In this document: one piece after another, positions 1 to 8,039 of the stretch | Numbering within the stretch: the first letter of the stretch is position 1 | How the letters are laid out: the number at the start of each line of letters is the position of its first letter | Assembly (NCBI RefSeq): GCF_002929295.1 | Contig: NZ_PJIM01000001.1 | Location: 1,355,398-1,419,397 of the forward strand | Direction: 5' to 3' | DNA from: Arthrobacter sp. SX1312 | Lineage (GTDB): Bacteria > Actinomycetota > Actinomycetes > Actinomycetales > Micrococcaceae | Length of the DNA stretch: 64,000 bases | The notes under the pieces: model-generated | Seen by the model: only the letters and a program-made list of their open reading frames with translations | The model's database searches: none | What the model was told of the DNA's origin: nothing | Made by a program: the position numbers and the translations under genes

Positions 1-1
1 C

Positions 2-442
2 CCGATGCCGCAGTGGGAGGACGGCGGCGAGGCCGCCGGTAACTGGGGCGGCTCCTCGACGGCCGTGCTGAAGGGCTCCGAGCACCCGGCCGAGGCCGCG
101 AAGTTCGCGCTCTGGCTGAACACGGACCCCGAAGCACTGGCCCTCGCCAACGAGCTCGGCGGCCTGTACCCGGCGGCGAAGTCCGCGGCGGACCTCGAGT
201 CCTTCGCCGGCGGCGTCGAGTACTACGGCGGACAGAAGATCTACGAGGTCTTCTCCGAGGCCTCCGCCAACGTGAACCCCGACTTCACCTGGGGCCCCAC
301 GATGACGCAGACCTACACGGACGTCTCGGACGGATTCGGCGCTGCCATCGGCGGCTCCGGCACCCTGATGGACGCCCTGGAGAACGGGCAGCAGAAGACG
401 ATCGACTCCCTCGAGTCGCAGTCCATCCCGGTCTCCGAGTAG
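2..442 (+). CDS. Extracellular sugar-binding protein of an ABC transporter, C-terminal part
   Basis: Only the last roughly 146 residues are present; the frame is open to the left edge. The segment AKFALWLNTDPEAL is typical of the hinge-proximal helix in family 1 carbohydrate-binding proteins, where residues are added up to the next transmembrane-free lobe, and the tail with a GPTMTQTYTDV stretch fits the same family. The protein would be secreted and lipid-anchored, delivering a sugar to membrane permeases that are outside the window or upstream. The next gene on the strand is an amylosucrase 380 bases away behind a strong hairpin, so the two are probably not one operon. The sugar cannot be told from this fragment. 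Confidence 0.8.
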   Translation, partial: PMPQWEDGGEAAGNWGGSSTAVLKGSEHPAEAAKFALWLNTDPEALALANELGGLYPAAKSAADLESFAGGVEYYGGQKIYEVFSEASANVNPDFTWGPTMTQTYTDVSDGFGAAIGGSGTLMDALENGQQKTIDSLESQSIPVSE

Positions 443-470
443 TCGCCGGCGGTTCCCGCCACAGTGATCA

Positions 471-506
471 CGAAGCGCCGCGTCCCGGAAGGGGCGCGGC
501 GCTTCG
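471..506 (+). terminator. Hairpin terminator after the binding-protein gene
   Basis: A perfect 12-base inverted repeat (CGAAGCGCCGCG at 471-482, its complement at 495-506) encloses a 12-base loop, 29 bases after the stop codon. There is no T-run, as is common for terminators in high-GC actinobacteria. It could serve both the plus-strand gene and the small minus-strand gene ending at 557. Confidence 0.7.
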
Positions 507-556
507 CGCGTCCGGGGCGCCGCCGATGCGGTGGAGAATCCCGCGGAGGATGCCGG

Positions 557-718
557 CTATACGTCCTGGCCGCTGGTCGGCCCGGACCCGGTGTCGTCGG
601 CGTCCCCGGTCTCCTCGGTGTCCTTCTCCTCCACGACCCGACCGTCGTGGACCCGCTTCAGCGAAATGCCCTCGAGGTACGCGGGAACGGGCGGATCCTT
701 CTCTTCATCAGCTGTCAT
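557..718 (-). CDS. Short acidic hypothetical protein
   Basis: A 53-residue frame begins MTADEEKDPPVPAYLEGI and ends in an Asp/Glu/Thr/Gly-rich tail. It is rich in charged residues, with no membrane segment and no cysteine. Support for a real gene is threefold: an AGGA element 8 bases before the ATG, G or C in most third codon positions, and a position that fills the gap between a terminator and the amylosucrase gene. I do not recognise the family. The acidic low-complexity tail suggests disorder. It is transcribed away from the amylosucrase gene, so the roughly 107 bases between the two starts would hold both promoters. Confidence 0.5.
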   Translation of the reverse strand: MTADEEKDPPVPAYLEGISLKRVHDGRVVEEKDTEETGDADDTGSGPTSGQDV

Positions 719-825
719 GGCCCACATCCTACGGGCCCCCCAAAGAGGAGGAGTGGCCCCACCCGGGCACCGGGAGGAGACCGTCCCGCCGCCGGCGCCG
801 GGACCGGCTGCCCTAGGCTGGCGGG

Positions 826-2817
826 ATGAGTTCCCCGCACACCCTGCCCCACGACCGCATCCGGGCAGAGCTCCCCTCGGCCCGCCGCCCGACGACGTCC
901 GACGCCGACTGGCAGTCCTTCCAGGCCCGCTTCGACACGGAGTTCCCGCGCCTGCAGGCGCTGTTCCACCGCATCTACGGTCCCGAGGCGGACGGCGAAC
1001 TGCTGCAGGTGGCGCTCGACGCCGCGGCCTCCTGGCAGGACCGGCCGGAGGATCTCAAGGCCCTCGACGCCTCCCGTGCCATGGCCCCGCTCTGGTTCCA
1101 GTCCCACCGGATGCTCGGCGGTGTCTGCTACGTGGACCTCTACGCCGGGGACCTCGCCGGCCTCCGTGCGCGGATCCCCTACTTCCGCGAGCTCGGCCTC
1201 ACCTACCTGCACCTCATGCCCCTGTTCCGTGCTCCCGAGGAGAACTCCGACGGCGGGTACGCGGTCTCGAGCTACCGCGAGGTGGACCCGTCCCTCGGCA
1301 CCATGGACGACCTCGCGGGCCTCGCGCGGGAGCTGCGCGAGGACGGGGTAGCCCTCGTGGTCGACTTCATCTTCAATCACACCTCGAACGAGCACGAGTG
1401 GGCACGCCGGGCCGTCGCCGGGGATCCCGACTACGCGGACTTCTACCTGATCTACCCCGACCGGCAGATGCCGGACGCCTATGAGCGGACCGTCCGGGAG
1501 ATCTTCCCCGACGACCACCCGGGCTCCTTCGTCCCGCTCGAGGACGGCCGGTGGGTGTGGGCCACGTTCCATTCCTTCCAGTGGGATCTCAACTACCGCA
1601 ACCCGCGGGTCTTCCGGGCCATGGCCGGGGAGATGCTCCACCTCGCCAACCAGGGGGTGGACGTCATCCGGATGGACGCCGTCGCCTTCATCTGGAAGCA
1701 GCTCGGCACCTCCTGCGAGAGCCTGCCCGAGGCGCACCTGCTGCTGCAGGCCTTCAACGCGGTGTGCCGCCTCGCCGCCCCTTCCCTGCTGTTCAAGTCG
1801 GAGGCGATCGTGCATCCGGACGAGGTGGTGCAGTACATCGACCGCGGCGAGTGCCAGCTCAGCTACAACCCGCTGCAGATGGCGCTCATCTGGAACTCGC
1901 TGGCCACCCGGGAGGTCTCCCTGCTCGCCCAGGCCCTCGGGCGCCGGCACGACATCCCGGAGGGCACGGCCTGGGTCAACTACGTGCGCAGTCATGACGA
2001 CATCGGCTGGACGTTCTCCGACGAGGACGCCGCAGAGCTCGGCATCAACGGTCACGACCACCGCCGGTTCCTCAATGCCTTCTACGTCGACCGCTTCCCG
2101 GACAGCTTCGCGCGCGGCGTGCCCTTCCAGGACAATCCCCGCACCGGGGACTGCAGGATCTCGGGCACCACGGCGTCGCTCGCCGGGCTGGAGGCGCACG
2201 ACGACGCCGCCGTCGCGCGGATCCTGCTGGCCCACTCCATCATCCTCAGCACGGGCGGGATCCCGCTCCTGTACCTCGGCGACGAGGTGGGCCAGCTCAA
2301 CGACTATTCCTACGCGGCTGATCCTGCGAAGGCCGGGGACAGCCGCTGGGTGGGCCGTCCCACGTACCCCGCGGACCGCTACGCCGCACGGACGGACCCG
2401 ACGACGGACGCCGCCGCGATCTACGCCGGACTCCAGCGGCTGATCACCGTACGCCATCAGGCACCGGAGCTCTCCGGCGGGCGCCTCGTGCCGTTCCACA
2501 CGAACAACCCCCACGTCCTCGGCTACCAGCGGCCAGGCCTGCTCGACGGCGAGGAGTCCACCGTCGTCGTGGTCGCCAACTTCGCCGAGACCCCGCAGGA
2601 CATCAGCGCCCTGACGCTCTCGGGCCTGCCGGAGAGCGCCCTGGACCTCGTGAGCGGCCAGTCCGAGCTCCTGCGGGCGGGCATCACCCTGGAGCCGCTC
2701 GGGATCCGGTGGTACCGGCTCCAGCCCCCTGTTCCTCCTGCGGGGCCTCAGGCCTGCCGGCGCGAGAACTCCCCTGCTGCACGCACCTGCTCCGGCGTCG
2801 GCCGGATTCCCGTGTAG
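826..2817 (+). CDS. Amylosucrase (GH13 subfamily 4)
   Basis: Makes an alpha-1,4-glucan from sucrose with release of fructose, needing no nucleotide sugar. The whole 663-residue length matches the Neisseria polysaccharea type enzyme: helical N-terminal domain, a TIM barrel from about residue 90, and a C-terminal beta domain. The catalytic residues are visible: nucleophile D284 in RMDAVAFIW, acid/base E326 in KSEAIVHP, and D391 in VRSHDDIGW, each two positions before the Neisseria numbering. [11 protein letters not shown] also fits the subfamily. No signal peptide is seen, so it acts in the cytoplasm. The last roughly 25 residues look non-conserved and overlap the end of the convergent gene by 70 bases. 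The start lacks a strong ribosome site (GGCGGG close to ATG). A sucrose hydrolase or phosphorylase is less likely. Confidence 0.93.
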   Translation: MSSPHTLPHDRIRAELPSARRPTTSDADWQSFQARFDTEFPRLQALFHRIYGPEADGELLQVALDAAASWQDRPEDLKALDASRAMAPLWFQSHRMLGGVCYVDLYAGDLAGLRARIPYFRELGLTYLHLMPLFRAPEENSDGGYAVSSYREVDPSLGTMDDLAGLARELREDGVALVVDFIFNHTSNEHEWARRAVAGDPDYADFYLIYPDRQMPDAYERTVREIFPDDHPGSFVPLEDGRWVWATFHSFQWDLNYRNPRVFRAMAGEMLHLANQGVDVIRMDAVAFIWKQLGTSCESLPEAHLLLQAFNAVCRLAAPSLLFKSEAIVHPDEVVQYIDRGECQLSYNPLQMALIWNSLATREVSLLAQALGRRHDIPEGTAWVNYVRSHDDIGWTFSDEDAAELGINGHDHRRFLNAFYVDRFPDSFARGVPFQDNPRTGDCRISGTTASLAGLEAHDDAAVARILLAHSIILSTGGIPLLYLGDEVGQLNDYSYAADPAKAGDSRWVGRPTYPADRYAARTDPTTDAAAIYAGLQRLITVRHQAPELSGGRLVPFHTNNPHVLGYQRPGLLDGEESTVVVVANFAETPQDISALTLSGLPESALDLVSGQSELLRAGITLEPLGIRWYRLQPPVPPAGPQACRRENSPAARTCSGVGRIPV

Positions 2818-3566
2818 AGCACGAACTGCTCCTCGGCCTGCAGCGCGACGACCTCCGCTCCCGTGATGACCGGTCGGCCCGCCGCGCGGGCGGCGAGGAT
2901 CAGCGGCGTCTCCGAGGGAGAGGCGACGACGTCGAACACCACCTGCGCGGCGTCGATCGCCGGCTGCGGGAAGGCGAGGGCGTCGGCATCGGGGCCGGTC
3001 ATGCCCAGCGGGGTCACGTTGAGGAGCAGGTCCGCCGTCGACTCCCCCACCTCCGGCTGCCAGGCGAAGCCGTACAGGTCGGCGAGCGCCCTGCCGGTGC
3101 GCTCGTTGCGCGCGACGACGGTGACCTGCGTGAAGCCGGAGTCCCTTAAGGCGGCGACGACGGCCTTGGCCATGCCACCGGACCCCCGTACCAGGACCGA
3201 ATGCGTGGCCGGCACGGCGTGCTCGCGCAGGAGCCGCTCGATCGCGAGGTAGTCCGTGTTGTAGGCGGTGAGGACGCCGTCGTCGTTCACGATGGTGTTG
3301 ACGGAGTCGATGGCCTGCGCGGACGGGTCGAGGTGGTCCACGAGCGCGATCACGTCCTCCTTGAACGGCATGGAGACGGCGCACCCGCGGATGCCGAGAC
3401 CGCGCAGGCCGGCGATGGCCGACGGCAGGTCGGTGGTGGTGAACGCCTTGTAGATGTAGTTCAGCCCCAACTCCTCGTAGAGGTAATTGTGGAAGCGCGT
3501 ACCGATGTTGCTGGGCCGCGCGGCCAGGGAGATGCAGAGGGTCATGTCTTTGTTCAGGATGGGCAC
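2748..3566 (-). CDS. Shikimate dehydrogenase-like protein (SdhL/HI0607 type)
   Basis: A 272-residue NAD(P)-dependent oxidoreductase of the AroE superfamily. From memory it resembles Haemophilus HI0607 over its length: [58 protein letters not shown]. The catalytic Lys is in SMPFK and the Asp in NTDY. True AroE has a Ser-rich substrate clamp (SHSxSP) and an NTDG motif; both are replaced here (AARPSN, NTDY), as in the SdhL group, which turns over shikimate very poorly. The true substrate is unknown, and the biosynthetic aroE is probably elsewhere. The start is GTG at 3566, giving [11 protein letters not shown], which matches the family N-terminus. The gene is convergent with amylosucrase and divergent from the GCS2 ligase. 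Confidence 0.85.
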   Translation of the reverse strand: MPILNKDMTLCISLAARPSNIGTRFHNYLYEELGLNYIYKAFTTTDLPSAIAGLRGLGIRGCAVSMPFKEDVIALVDHLDPSAQAIDSVNTIVNDDGVLTAYNTDYLAIERLLREHAVPATHSVLVRGSGGMAKAVVAALRDSGFTQVTVVARNERTGRALADLYGFAWQPEVGESTADLLLNVTPLGMTGPDADALAFPQPAIDAAQVVFDVVASPSETPLILAARAAGRPVITGAEVVALQAEEQFVLYTGIRPTPEQVRAAGEFSRRQA

Positions 3567-3720
3567 CTCACCATCATCCCAGCAGCACCCCGTCCGCAGA
3601 CCCCGAACCGCCGTTCCGCCCGCGTACCAGGCACTAATATTGGGACGAGTCTCCCCCGCGACGGCGCGTTACCGAGGCACCCTGTCAACGTCCCTTTCAG
3701 CACCGCCCAGGAGCAAGCCC

Positions 3721-4860
3721 TTGAACATCGACTTCGCGCAGTCAGCCCAGTCCACACTCGGCGTCGAATGGGAGCTGGCGCTCGTGGACCGCTACAACGG
3801 GGAACTCGTCTCGGTGGCCGGTGAGGTGCTGCGGGGGGTCAGCGCGAACCACCCCGAACTGCAGGACGACGACGAACACCCGCACATCAAGCAGGAGCTG
3901 CTCCTCAACACGGTGGAGCTCGTGACGGGCATCTGCACCTCGGTCGGGGAGGCCAAGGCGGATCTGTCCCGCTCCCTCGCCGCTGTCCGTGAGGTCACCG
4001 ATCCCATGGGCGTGGAACTCTTCTGCGCCGGCTCGCACCCTTTCAGCGCCCCGAAGGCCCAGCAGGTCACGGACAGGGAGCGGTACGCGAAGCTGATCGA
4101 CCGCACGCAGTGGTGGGGCCGCCAGATGGTCATCTACGGGGTGCACGTGCATGTAGGGCTCGATTCCCGCGACAAGGCACTGCCGGTGGTGGACGGGCTG
4201 ACGAACTACTTCCCGCACTTTCAGGCGCTGTCGGCGTCCTCGCCGTTCTGGGGCGGCGAGGACACCGGATACGCCTCCCAGCGGTCCCTCATGTTCCAGC
4301 AGCTGCCCACCGCGGGCCTGCCGTTCCACTTCGACGACTGGACCGCGTACGAGTCCTACGTCGAGGACATGTTCACCACCGGGGTGATCGACTCCGTCAG
4401 CGAGATCCGGTGGGACATCCGGCCGGTCGGGAACCTCGGGACGGTGGAGATGCGCGTGTGTGACGGCCTCTCGACCCTGCAGGACGTCGGCGCGGTCGCC
4501 GCCCTCACCCAGTGCCTCGTGCAGGAGTTCTCCGAGACGCTCGACGCCGGCGGCAGCATCCCCACCATGCCGCCGTGGCACATCCAGGAGAACAAGTGGC
4601 GGGCAGCGCGTTACGGCCTCGACGCGATCATCATCCTCGACGCGGCGGGCACGGAGCGGCTCGTCACCGAACATCTCGTCGACGTGCTGAACCGTCTCGA
4701 ACCCATCGCCGCGAAGCTGGGATGCAGCAGCGAGCTCGCGGACGTCGAGGCCATCCTCCAGCGCGGTGCCGGGTACCAGCGCCAACGCAGGGTGGCGGCG
4801 GAGAACGACGGCGACCTCCGCGCCGTCGTCCTCGACATGGTGCAGCAGCTGCGCGGCTAG
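3721..4860 (+). CDS. Carboxylate-amine ligase, GCS2 / YbdK family
   Basis: A 379-residue ATP-dependent ligase of the glutamate-cysteine ligase type 2 family. LGVEWELALVD at residues 13-23 carries the Mg/ATP-binding acidic residues, and YGVHVHVG and DIRPVGNLGTVEMRVCDG are the other family blocks. YbdK-type members have weak gamma-glutamylcysteine synthetase activity; actinobacteria that make mycothiol carry several paralogues of unclear substrate. The start is TTG at 3721, chosen because AGGAG lies 7 bases upstream and the product MNIDFAQSAQ matches the family start; the open frame reaches further upstream but that part runs antisense into the divergent gene. It is apparently monocistronic. 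Confidence 0.88.
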   Translation: MNIDFAQSAQSTLGVEWELALVDRYNGELVSVAGEVLRGVSANHPELQDDDEHPHIKQELLLNTVELVTGICTSVGEAKADLSRSLAAVREVTDPMGVELFCAGSHPFSAPKAQQVTDRERYAKLIDRTQWWGRQMVIYGVHVHVGLDSRDKALPVVDGLTNYFPHFQALSASSPFWGGEDTGYASQRSLMFQQLPTAGLPFHFDDWTAYESYVEDMFTTGVIDSVSEIRWDIRPVGNLGTVEMRVCDGLSTLQDVGAVAALTQCLVQEFSETLDAGGSIPTMPPWHIQENKWRAARYGLDAIIILDAAGTERLVTEHLVDVLNRLEPIAAKLGCSSELADVEAILQRGAGYQRQRRVAAENDGDLRAVVLDMVQQLRG

Positions 4861-5150
4861 CGACGGACCGTCGGTGGCCGCGTGAGGAACGCCGATCTCG
4901 TCGGACTCCCCACAACAGCGCGGGTCGGGTCGGCCTACGAGTGCGGCGGACACGCCACGGCGTGGTCACCCGGTTCTCACCATCGGGATCAAGGACTGAT
5001 GCAGAACCGTCGGACCATCCCTCCTTCTCGGACTTATGGCGGCTGATATTCGCGCTCAGATGAAAGTCCTCACGGCGCCTGCCGGCTGCCTGATCGGCGC
5101 GTGAACGGTCTGCACCAGACCCACGACATCACGGCGCAGCTCGAACCGGT
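4861..5150. other. Non-coding gap with a coding-like remnant
   Basis: No start-to-stop gene is supported. On the minus strand the frame ending at 5056 reads GKALNRFELRRDVVGLVQTV and onward with about 80 percent G/C in third positions, which looks like the 3' end of a lost gene. It runs out of frame into the small membrane protein gene that begins at 5402. No hairpin terminator was obvious after the ligase gene. Confidence 0.35.
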
Positions 5151-5402
5151 TCAGGGCCTTACCTTCCCGCTGGATCCGTGGGTTCTCCTGTAGTTCAGGA
5201 TGAGCAGGGCTGCCACGATGCTGCAGATCAGTCCCGTCGTCAAGTCGCCCCACTCCGACCGCTCAGGGAGGGACAAGAAGAAGTAGCCGAGACCGCCCAC
5301 GGCATTGACGAGAAGAAGAGCGATGGCGGCCATCCACGTATTTTTCGGCACACCGATACCGTAGTCCGGCGGTGGAGGACAGCCCGTGAACCGAACCATC
5401 AT
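5151..5402 (-). CDS. Small two-span membrane protein
   Basis: An 83-residue protein with two predicted membrane helices, about residues 22-45 (NTWMAAIALLLVNAVGGLGY) and 52-68 (LTTGLICSIVAALLILNY), ending in a basic tail YRRTHGSSGKVRP, so both ends probably face the cytoplasm. It begins at ATG 5402 or the adjacent ATG 5399. The family is not recognised. It sits at the left end of a less G/C-rich accessory stretch and shares direction with the four-span protein gene to its right, about 100 bases apart. Confidence 0.6.
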   Translation of the reverse strand: MMVRFTGCPPPPDYGIGVPKNTWMAAIALLLVNAVGGLGYFFLSLPERSEWGDLTTGLICSIVAALLILNYRRTHGSSGKVRP

Positions 5403-5499
5403 CAGGCGTGGATCCGGCTCGTAGCCAGGATCGACTGCAAAGCATGCGGTGATCCACTTTTCAGCGGACGCTTGGATGTTGAACGTTGGATGCTGCGGG

Positions 5500-5940
5500 T
5501 CAGTTTCGAGGGGAACTGCGCTTGCCTTCGATCGTGCCAGGGACGACGTGCCGGGCCATGGGCAATCCGATGGTGCAAGCCAGCGAGGTGATGAGGAGAG
5601 CCGCCCAGCCCAGCACCATCAGGCCGGCGCCGCCGATGTCTCCGTAGGACGCTTCCACCGACCTGAATGAGAACAGGTAGATCCCGTTAGCCACCAGCAC
5701 CGGGATGCCGGCGATTGCCAGAAGTATGGCCCCGAGTCTCTGGAGGTCCGGGCGGCGCCTCGCGGCTCGGCCGATCAGGACGAAGGTGAACGGAACGGCA
5801 GCACAGAGTACGGCGGAGCCGGAGTGGGCGATGGTGAACAGTGCAGGACTGTATGGTCCGGCGAAGACCCAGAGATAGCCCGACAGGAAGGACAGCATCA
5901 GTGCTGCCAGGCCGGGGAGGGCGCGAAGGAAGGTGGGCAT
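5500..5940 (-). CDS. Four-span integral membrane protein, unknown family
   Basis: A 146-residue protein with four predicted helices at about residues 7-28, 34-57, 69-92 and 104-126. The N-terminal half is MPTFLRALPGLAALMLSFLS with an IAHSGSAVLCAAVPFTFVLIG second helix. No catalytic motif is visible. A shortened relative of the first 70 residues lies at 7093-7296 on the other strand, on the far side of the AraC-type regulator. It is divergent from that regulator, so the regulator may control it. Confidence 0.65.
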   Translation of the reverse strand: MPTFLRALPGLAALMLSFLSGYLWVFAGPYSPALFTIAHSGSAVLCAAVPFTFVLIGRAARRRPDLQRLGAILLAIAGIPVLVANGIYLFSFRSVEASYGDIGGAGLMVLGWAALLITSLACTIGLPMARHVVPGTIEGKRSSPRN

Positions 5941-6077
5941 GAGTCACAGTCCCACAATCCCGGCGCCATTCCGCTCAGCTCGGCGCCCAATAGCGATATG
6001 GAACCGACGCGATCGGACCGCGATAGTAGGGTGCCGATCGAGGATGCCGGACAGGCTGGATGGTGAAGGGGGCAACC

Positions 6078-6944
6078 GTGATTGCAGAGTTGAACCGACT
6101 CGTCGAGTTCGTCGAGGGTCATCTGACGGACGATATCGATGTGGCCCGGTTGGCGACCGGTCTTGGCACGACGGAATATCACCTCCGGCGGATGTTCTCA
6201 TCGCTGGCCGGCATGCCGTTGTCCGAGTACATCCGGCGGCGCCGCATGACGCTCGCCGCCGCAGACGTTCTCACGCACGGCGACCTGCTCGGTATCGCGG
6301 TGAGGTATGGCTACAGCTCCCCCGACGCCTTCGCTCGTGCGTTCCGATCAGTGCACGGCGTCGGCCCCGGGGACGTACGACGACACGGCGGCCCCCTTCG
6401 GACCCAACCACACCTCAGGTTCCGCCTGACCGTAGAAGGAAACATCCCCATGGACACTCGTATCACCAACCGACCGGCCTTCCGCCTCGTCGGCCACGCC
6501 GCCCGTGTACCGCTCATCCACCACGGCGCCAACCCGCACATCCAAGCGCACATCGCGTCACTGCCGGCAGCGGAGCACCCACGGCTCAAGCACCTGAGCA
6601 GCACCGAGCCGGCGGGCCTGCTCCAGGTCAGCGCCGACGTCGACCCGGACTACACCGAGGGCAGCGAGCTGACCTACCTCCATGGCGTGGCCGTCGCGGA
6701 TTCGGCGGTCGTTCCCGAGGACCTCGATACGATCGAGGTTCCCGCCGGCACCTGGGCGGTGTTCCACACCAAGGGAGACCACCCATCAGCTCTGCAGTCG
6801 GTGTGGGCGGCCACGGCCACGGAGTGGTTCCCGTCCAACCCGTGGCGGCTACGCCCCGGCCCCTCGATCGTGGCTGTCCTCGACCGCGGCGCTGATTTCA
6901 GCACCGCCACCTGCGAATTGTGGCTCCCCGTAGAACGCGCCTGA
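6078..6944 (+). CDS. AraC-type regulator with GyrI-like effector domain
   Basis: A 288-residue transcription regulator. Residues about 1-105 form a double helix-turn-helix AraC DNA-binding domain at the N-terminus (DIDVARLATGLGTTEYHLRR, then LLGIAVRYGYSSPDAFARAF). Residues about 130-288 form a GyrI/SOUL-like small-molecule pocket (RITNRPAFRLVGHAARVPL to CELWLPVE). This Rob-like order is seen in multidrug-responsive regulators. The start is taken as GTG 6078 because GAAGGGGG lies 5 bases upstream; an in-frame ATG at 6060 would add six residues. The divergent membrane protein gene and the nearby resistance genes are possible targets. This is an inference from position only. Confidence 0.85.
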   Translation: MIAELNRLVEFVEGHLTDDIDVARLATGLGTTEYHLRRMFSSLAGMPLSEYIRRRRMTLAAADVLTHGDLLGIAVRYGYSSPDAFARAFRSVHGVGPGDVRRHGGPLRTQPHLRFRLTVEGNIPMDTRITNRPAFRLVGHAARVPLIHHGANPHIQAHIASLPAAEHPRLKHLSSTEPAGLLQVSADVDPDYTEGSELTYLHGVAVADSAVVPEDLDTIEVPAGTWAVFHTKGDHPSALQSVWAATATEWFPSNPWRLRPGPSIVAVLDRGADFSTATCELWLPVERA

Positions 6945-7092
6945 CCGTGCGGCCCCCGGCAAGACCACCAGCCTGCGGGCGTCCGGTGCGCCTCTCCCGA
7001 GGCCCTGATGCCTGCATCGGGATCCCCCGGCAGGACCTCTGTCAGTGCTGTCAGGGCAGAGACATACGTGGGCTATGGGACCGTGGAGCATG

Positions 7093-7296
7093 ATGGCTCG
7101 TCTGCGCTTCCTTCCCGGAACGACTGCACTGGTCCTGTCACCTCTCTGCGGATTCCTATGGACGCAGGAAGACCGCCTCTTGTCCTTCACCGCGGCGCAC
7201 ATAGGCTCCACCCTGTTGTGCCTGGATGCGCCGATGGCCTTCGTGCTGGTCGGTCTCATCGGACTGAGGCGAGCAACGGTCCCGGCCCTCGGATGA
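7093..7296 (+). pseudogene. Truncated relative of the four-span membrane protein
   Basis: The frame reads MARLRFLPGTTALVLSPLCG, then FLWTQEDRLLSFTAAHIGST and VLVGLIGLRRATVPALG. It lines up with the first 70 residues of the protein encoded at 5500-5940 (MPTFLRALPGLAALMLSFLSGYLW, FTIAHSGSAVLC, FVLIGRAARRRPDLQRLG), then stops, so helices three and four are missing. The open frame could begin at ATG 7045 or 7075, but similarity starts at ATG 7093. It is probably the relic of a duplication that flanked the AraC regulator. A functional two-span protein cannot be excluded. Confidence 0.5.
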
Positions 7297-7364
7297 GATA
7301 TCCATGGAGCAGTGGCCAGGTAGCCGCCCGGGAGGTGTGGGCGTTTCGTGTCGGTCAGAGCCGC

Positions 7365-7940
7365 TCAATGCATGACGTCGTAAACGGCTTTGAGGACGCC
7401 GTTGGAGTACGCGGTGGAATCCCTGAGGTGGAGCTTCTGCTGATCCCGGTCCGCCGCACTGAATACACGCTTGCCCGCGCCGAGGAGCACCGGGAAGACA
7501 AGAAGATTGTAGCGATCGATGAGGTCCGCATCGGCAAGACCCCGCGCCAGTTCCGCACTGCCATGGATGAAGATGGCACCTCCGTCGCTTTGCTTCACCG
7601 CGGCAACGTCGTCGAGGGTGCGCAGAATCTCGGTCGGCCCCCAATCACCGACGATCGCGTCCTGGCCGAGAGTGCCCGACACGACGTACTTGGGAAGATC
7701 CTTGTAGCCGGCATGGTCCTCTGATCCCGGCCAGATCGGCGCGAACGCCTCGTAGCTGCGACGCCCGAACATCAGCGCCGTCGTCTCGCTGAGCTCGTCA
7801 CCCTTGAGTGCGAACGCTTCCGGGACGAATTCCGTGCTGAGGACCCAGCCACCGCTGCGGTGACCTTCGACCCTCCCTCCGGGGGAATCGACGACGCCGT
7901 CGAGCGTCATGAATCCCGTCCATACGAGTTCCCGCGTCAT
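7365..7940 (-). CDS. DHFR/RibD-like reductase family protein
   Basis: A 191-residue cytoplasmic protein of the RibD C-terminal / dihydrofolate reductase fold. WTGFMTLDGVVDSPGG is the start signature of this family, FGRRSYEAFAPIWP the NADPH-binding turn, and GAIFIHGSAELARGL with YNLLVFPVLLGAGKRVF the C-terminal blocks. Members usually act as uncharacterised NADPH-dependent reductases rather than folate enzymes; the substrate is unknown. A GGGAGG site lies a few bases before ATG 7940. It is the last gene of a minus-strand run and has its own leader next to the glycosyltransferase pseudogene. Confidence 0.85.
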   Translation of the reverse strand: MTRELVWTGFMTLDGVVDSPGGRVEGHRSGGWVLSTEFVPEAFALKGDELSETTALMFGRRSYEAFAPIWPGSEDHAGYKDLPKYVVSGTLGQDAIVGDWGPTEILRTLDDVAAVKQSDGGAIFIHGSAELARGLADADLIDRYNLLVFPVLLGAGKRVFSAADRDQQKLHLRDSTAYSNGVLKAVYDVMH

Positions 7941-8039
7941 GAAACCTCCCAGTAGCTATGCACCCACCTATTGATACCAGTTGAGACGGAGCAGGAGGCA
8001 TGAACTGAGCGGTGGGGCGTGTGCACGAGCCGGCACTGG

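Noticed and set aside
2748-2817. Fusion or truncation where amylosucrase and the AroE-like gene overlap
   Set aside because: The genes converge and only their variable C-terminal ends overlap; both are full length.
715-3384. Very long minus-strand open frame antisense to amylosucrase
   Set aside because: It is low-complexity Arg/Gly/Ala/Pro sequence, as expected opposite a high-GC gene, and resembles no protein. The sense frame has all catalytic residues of amylosucrase.
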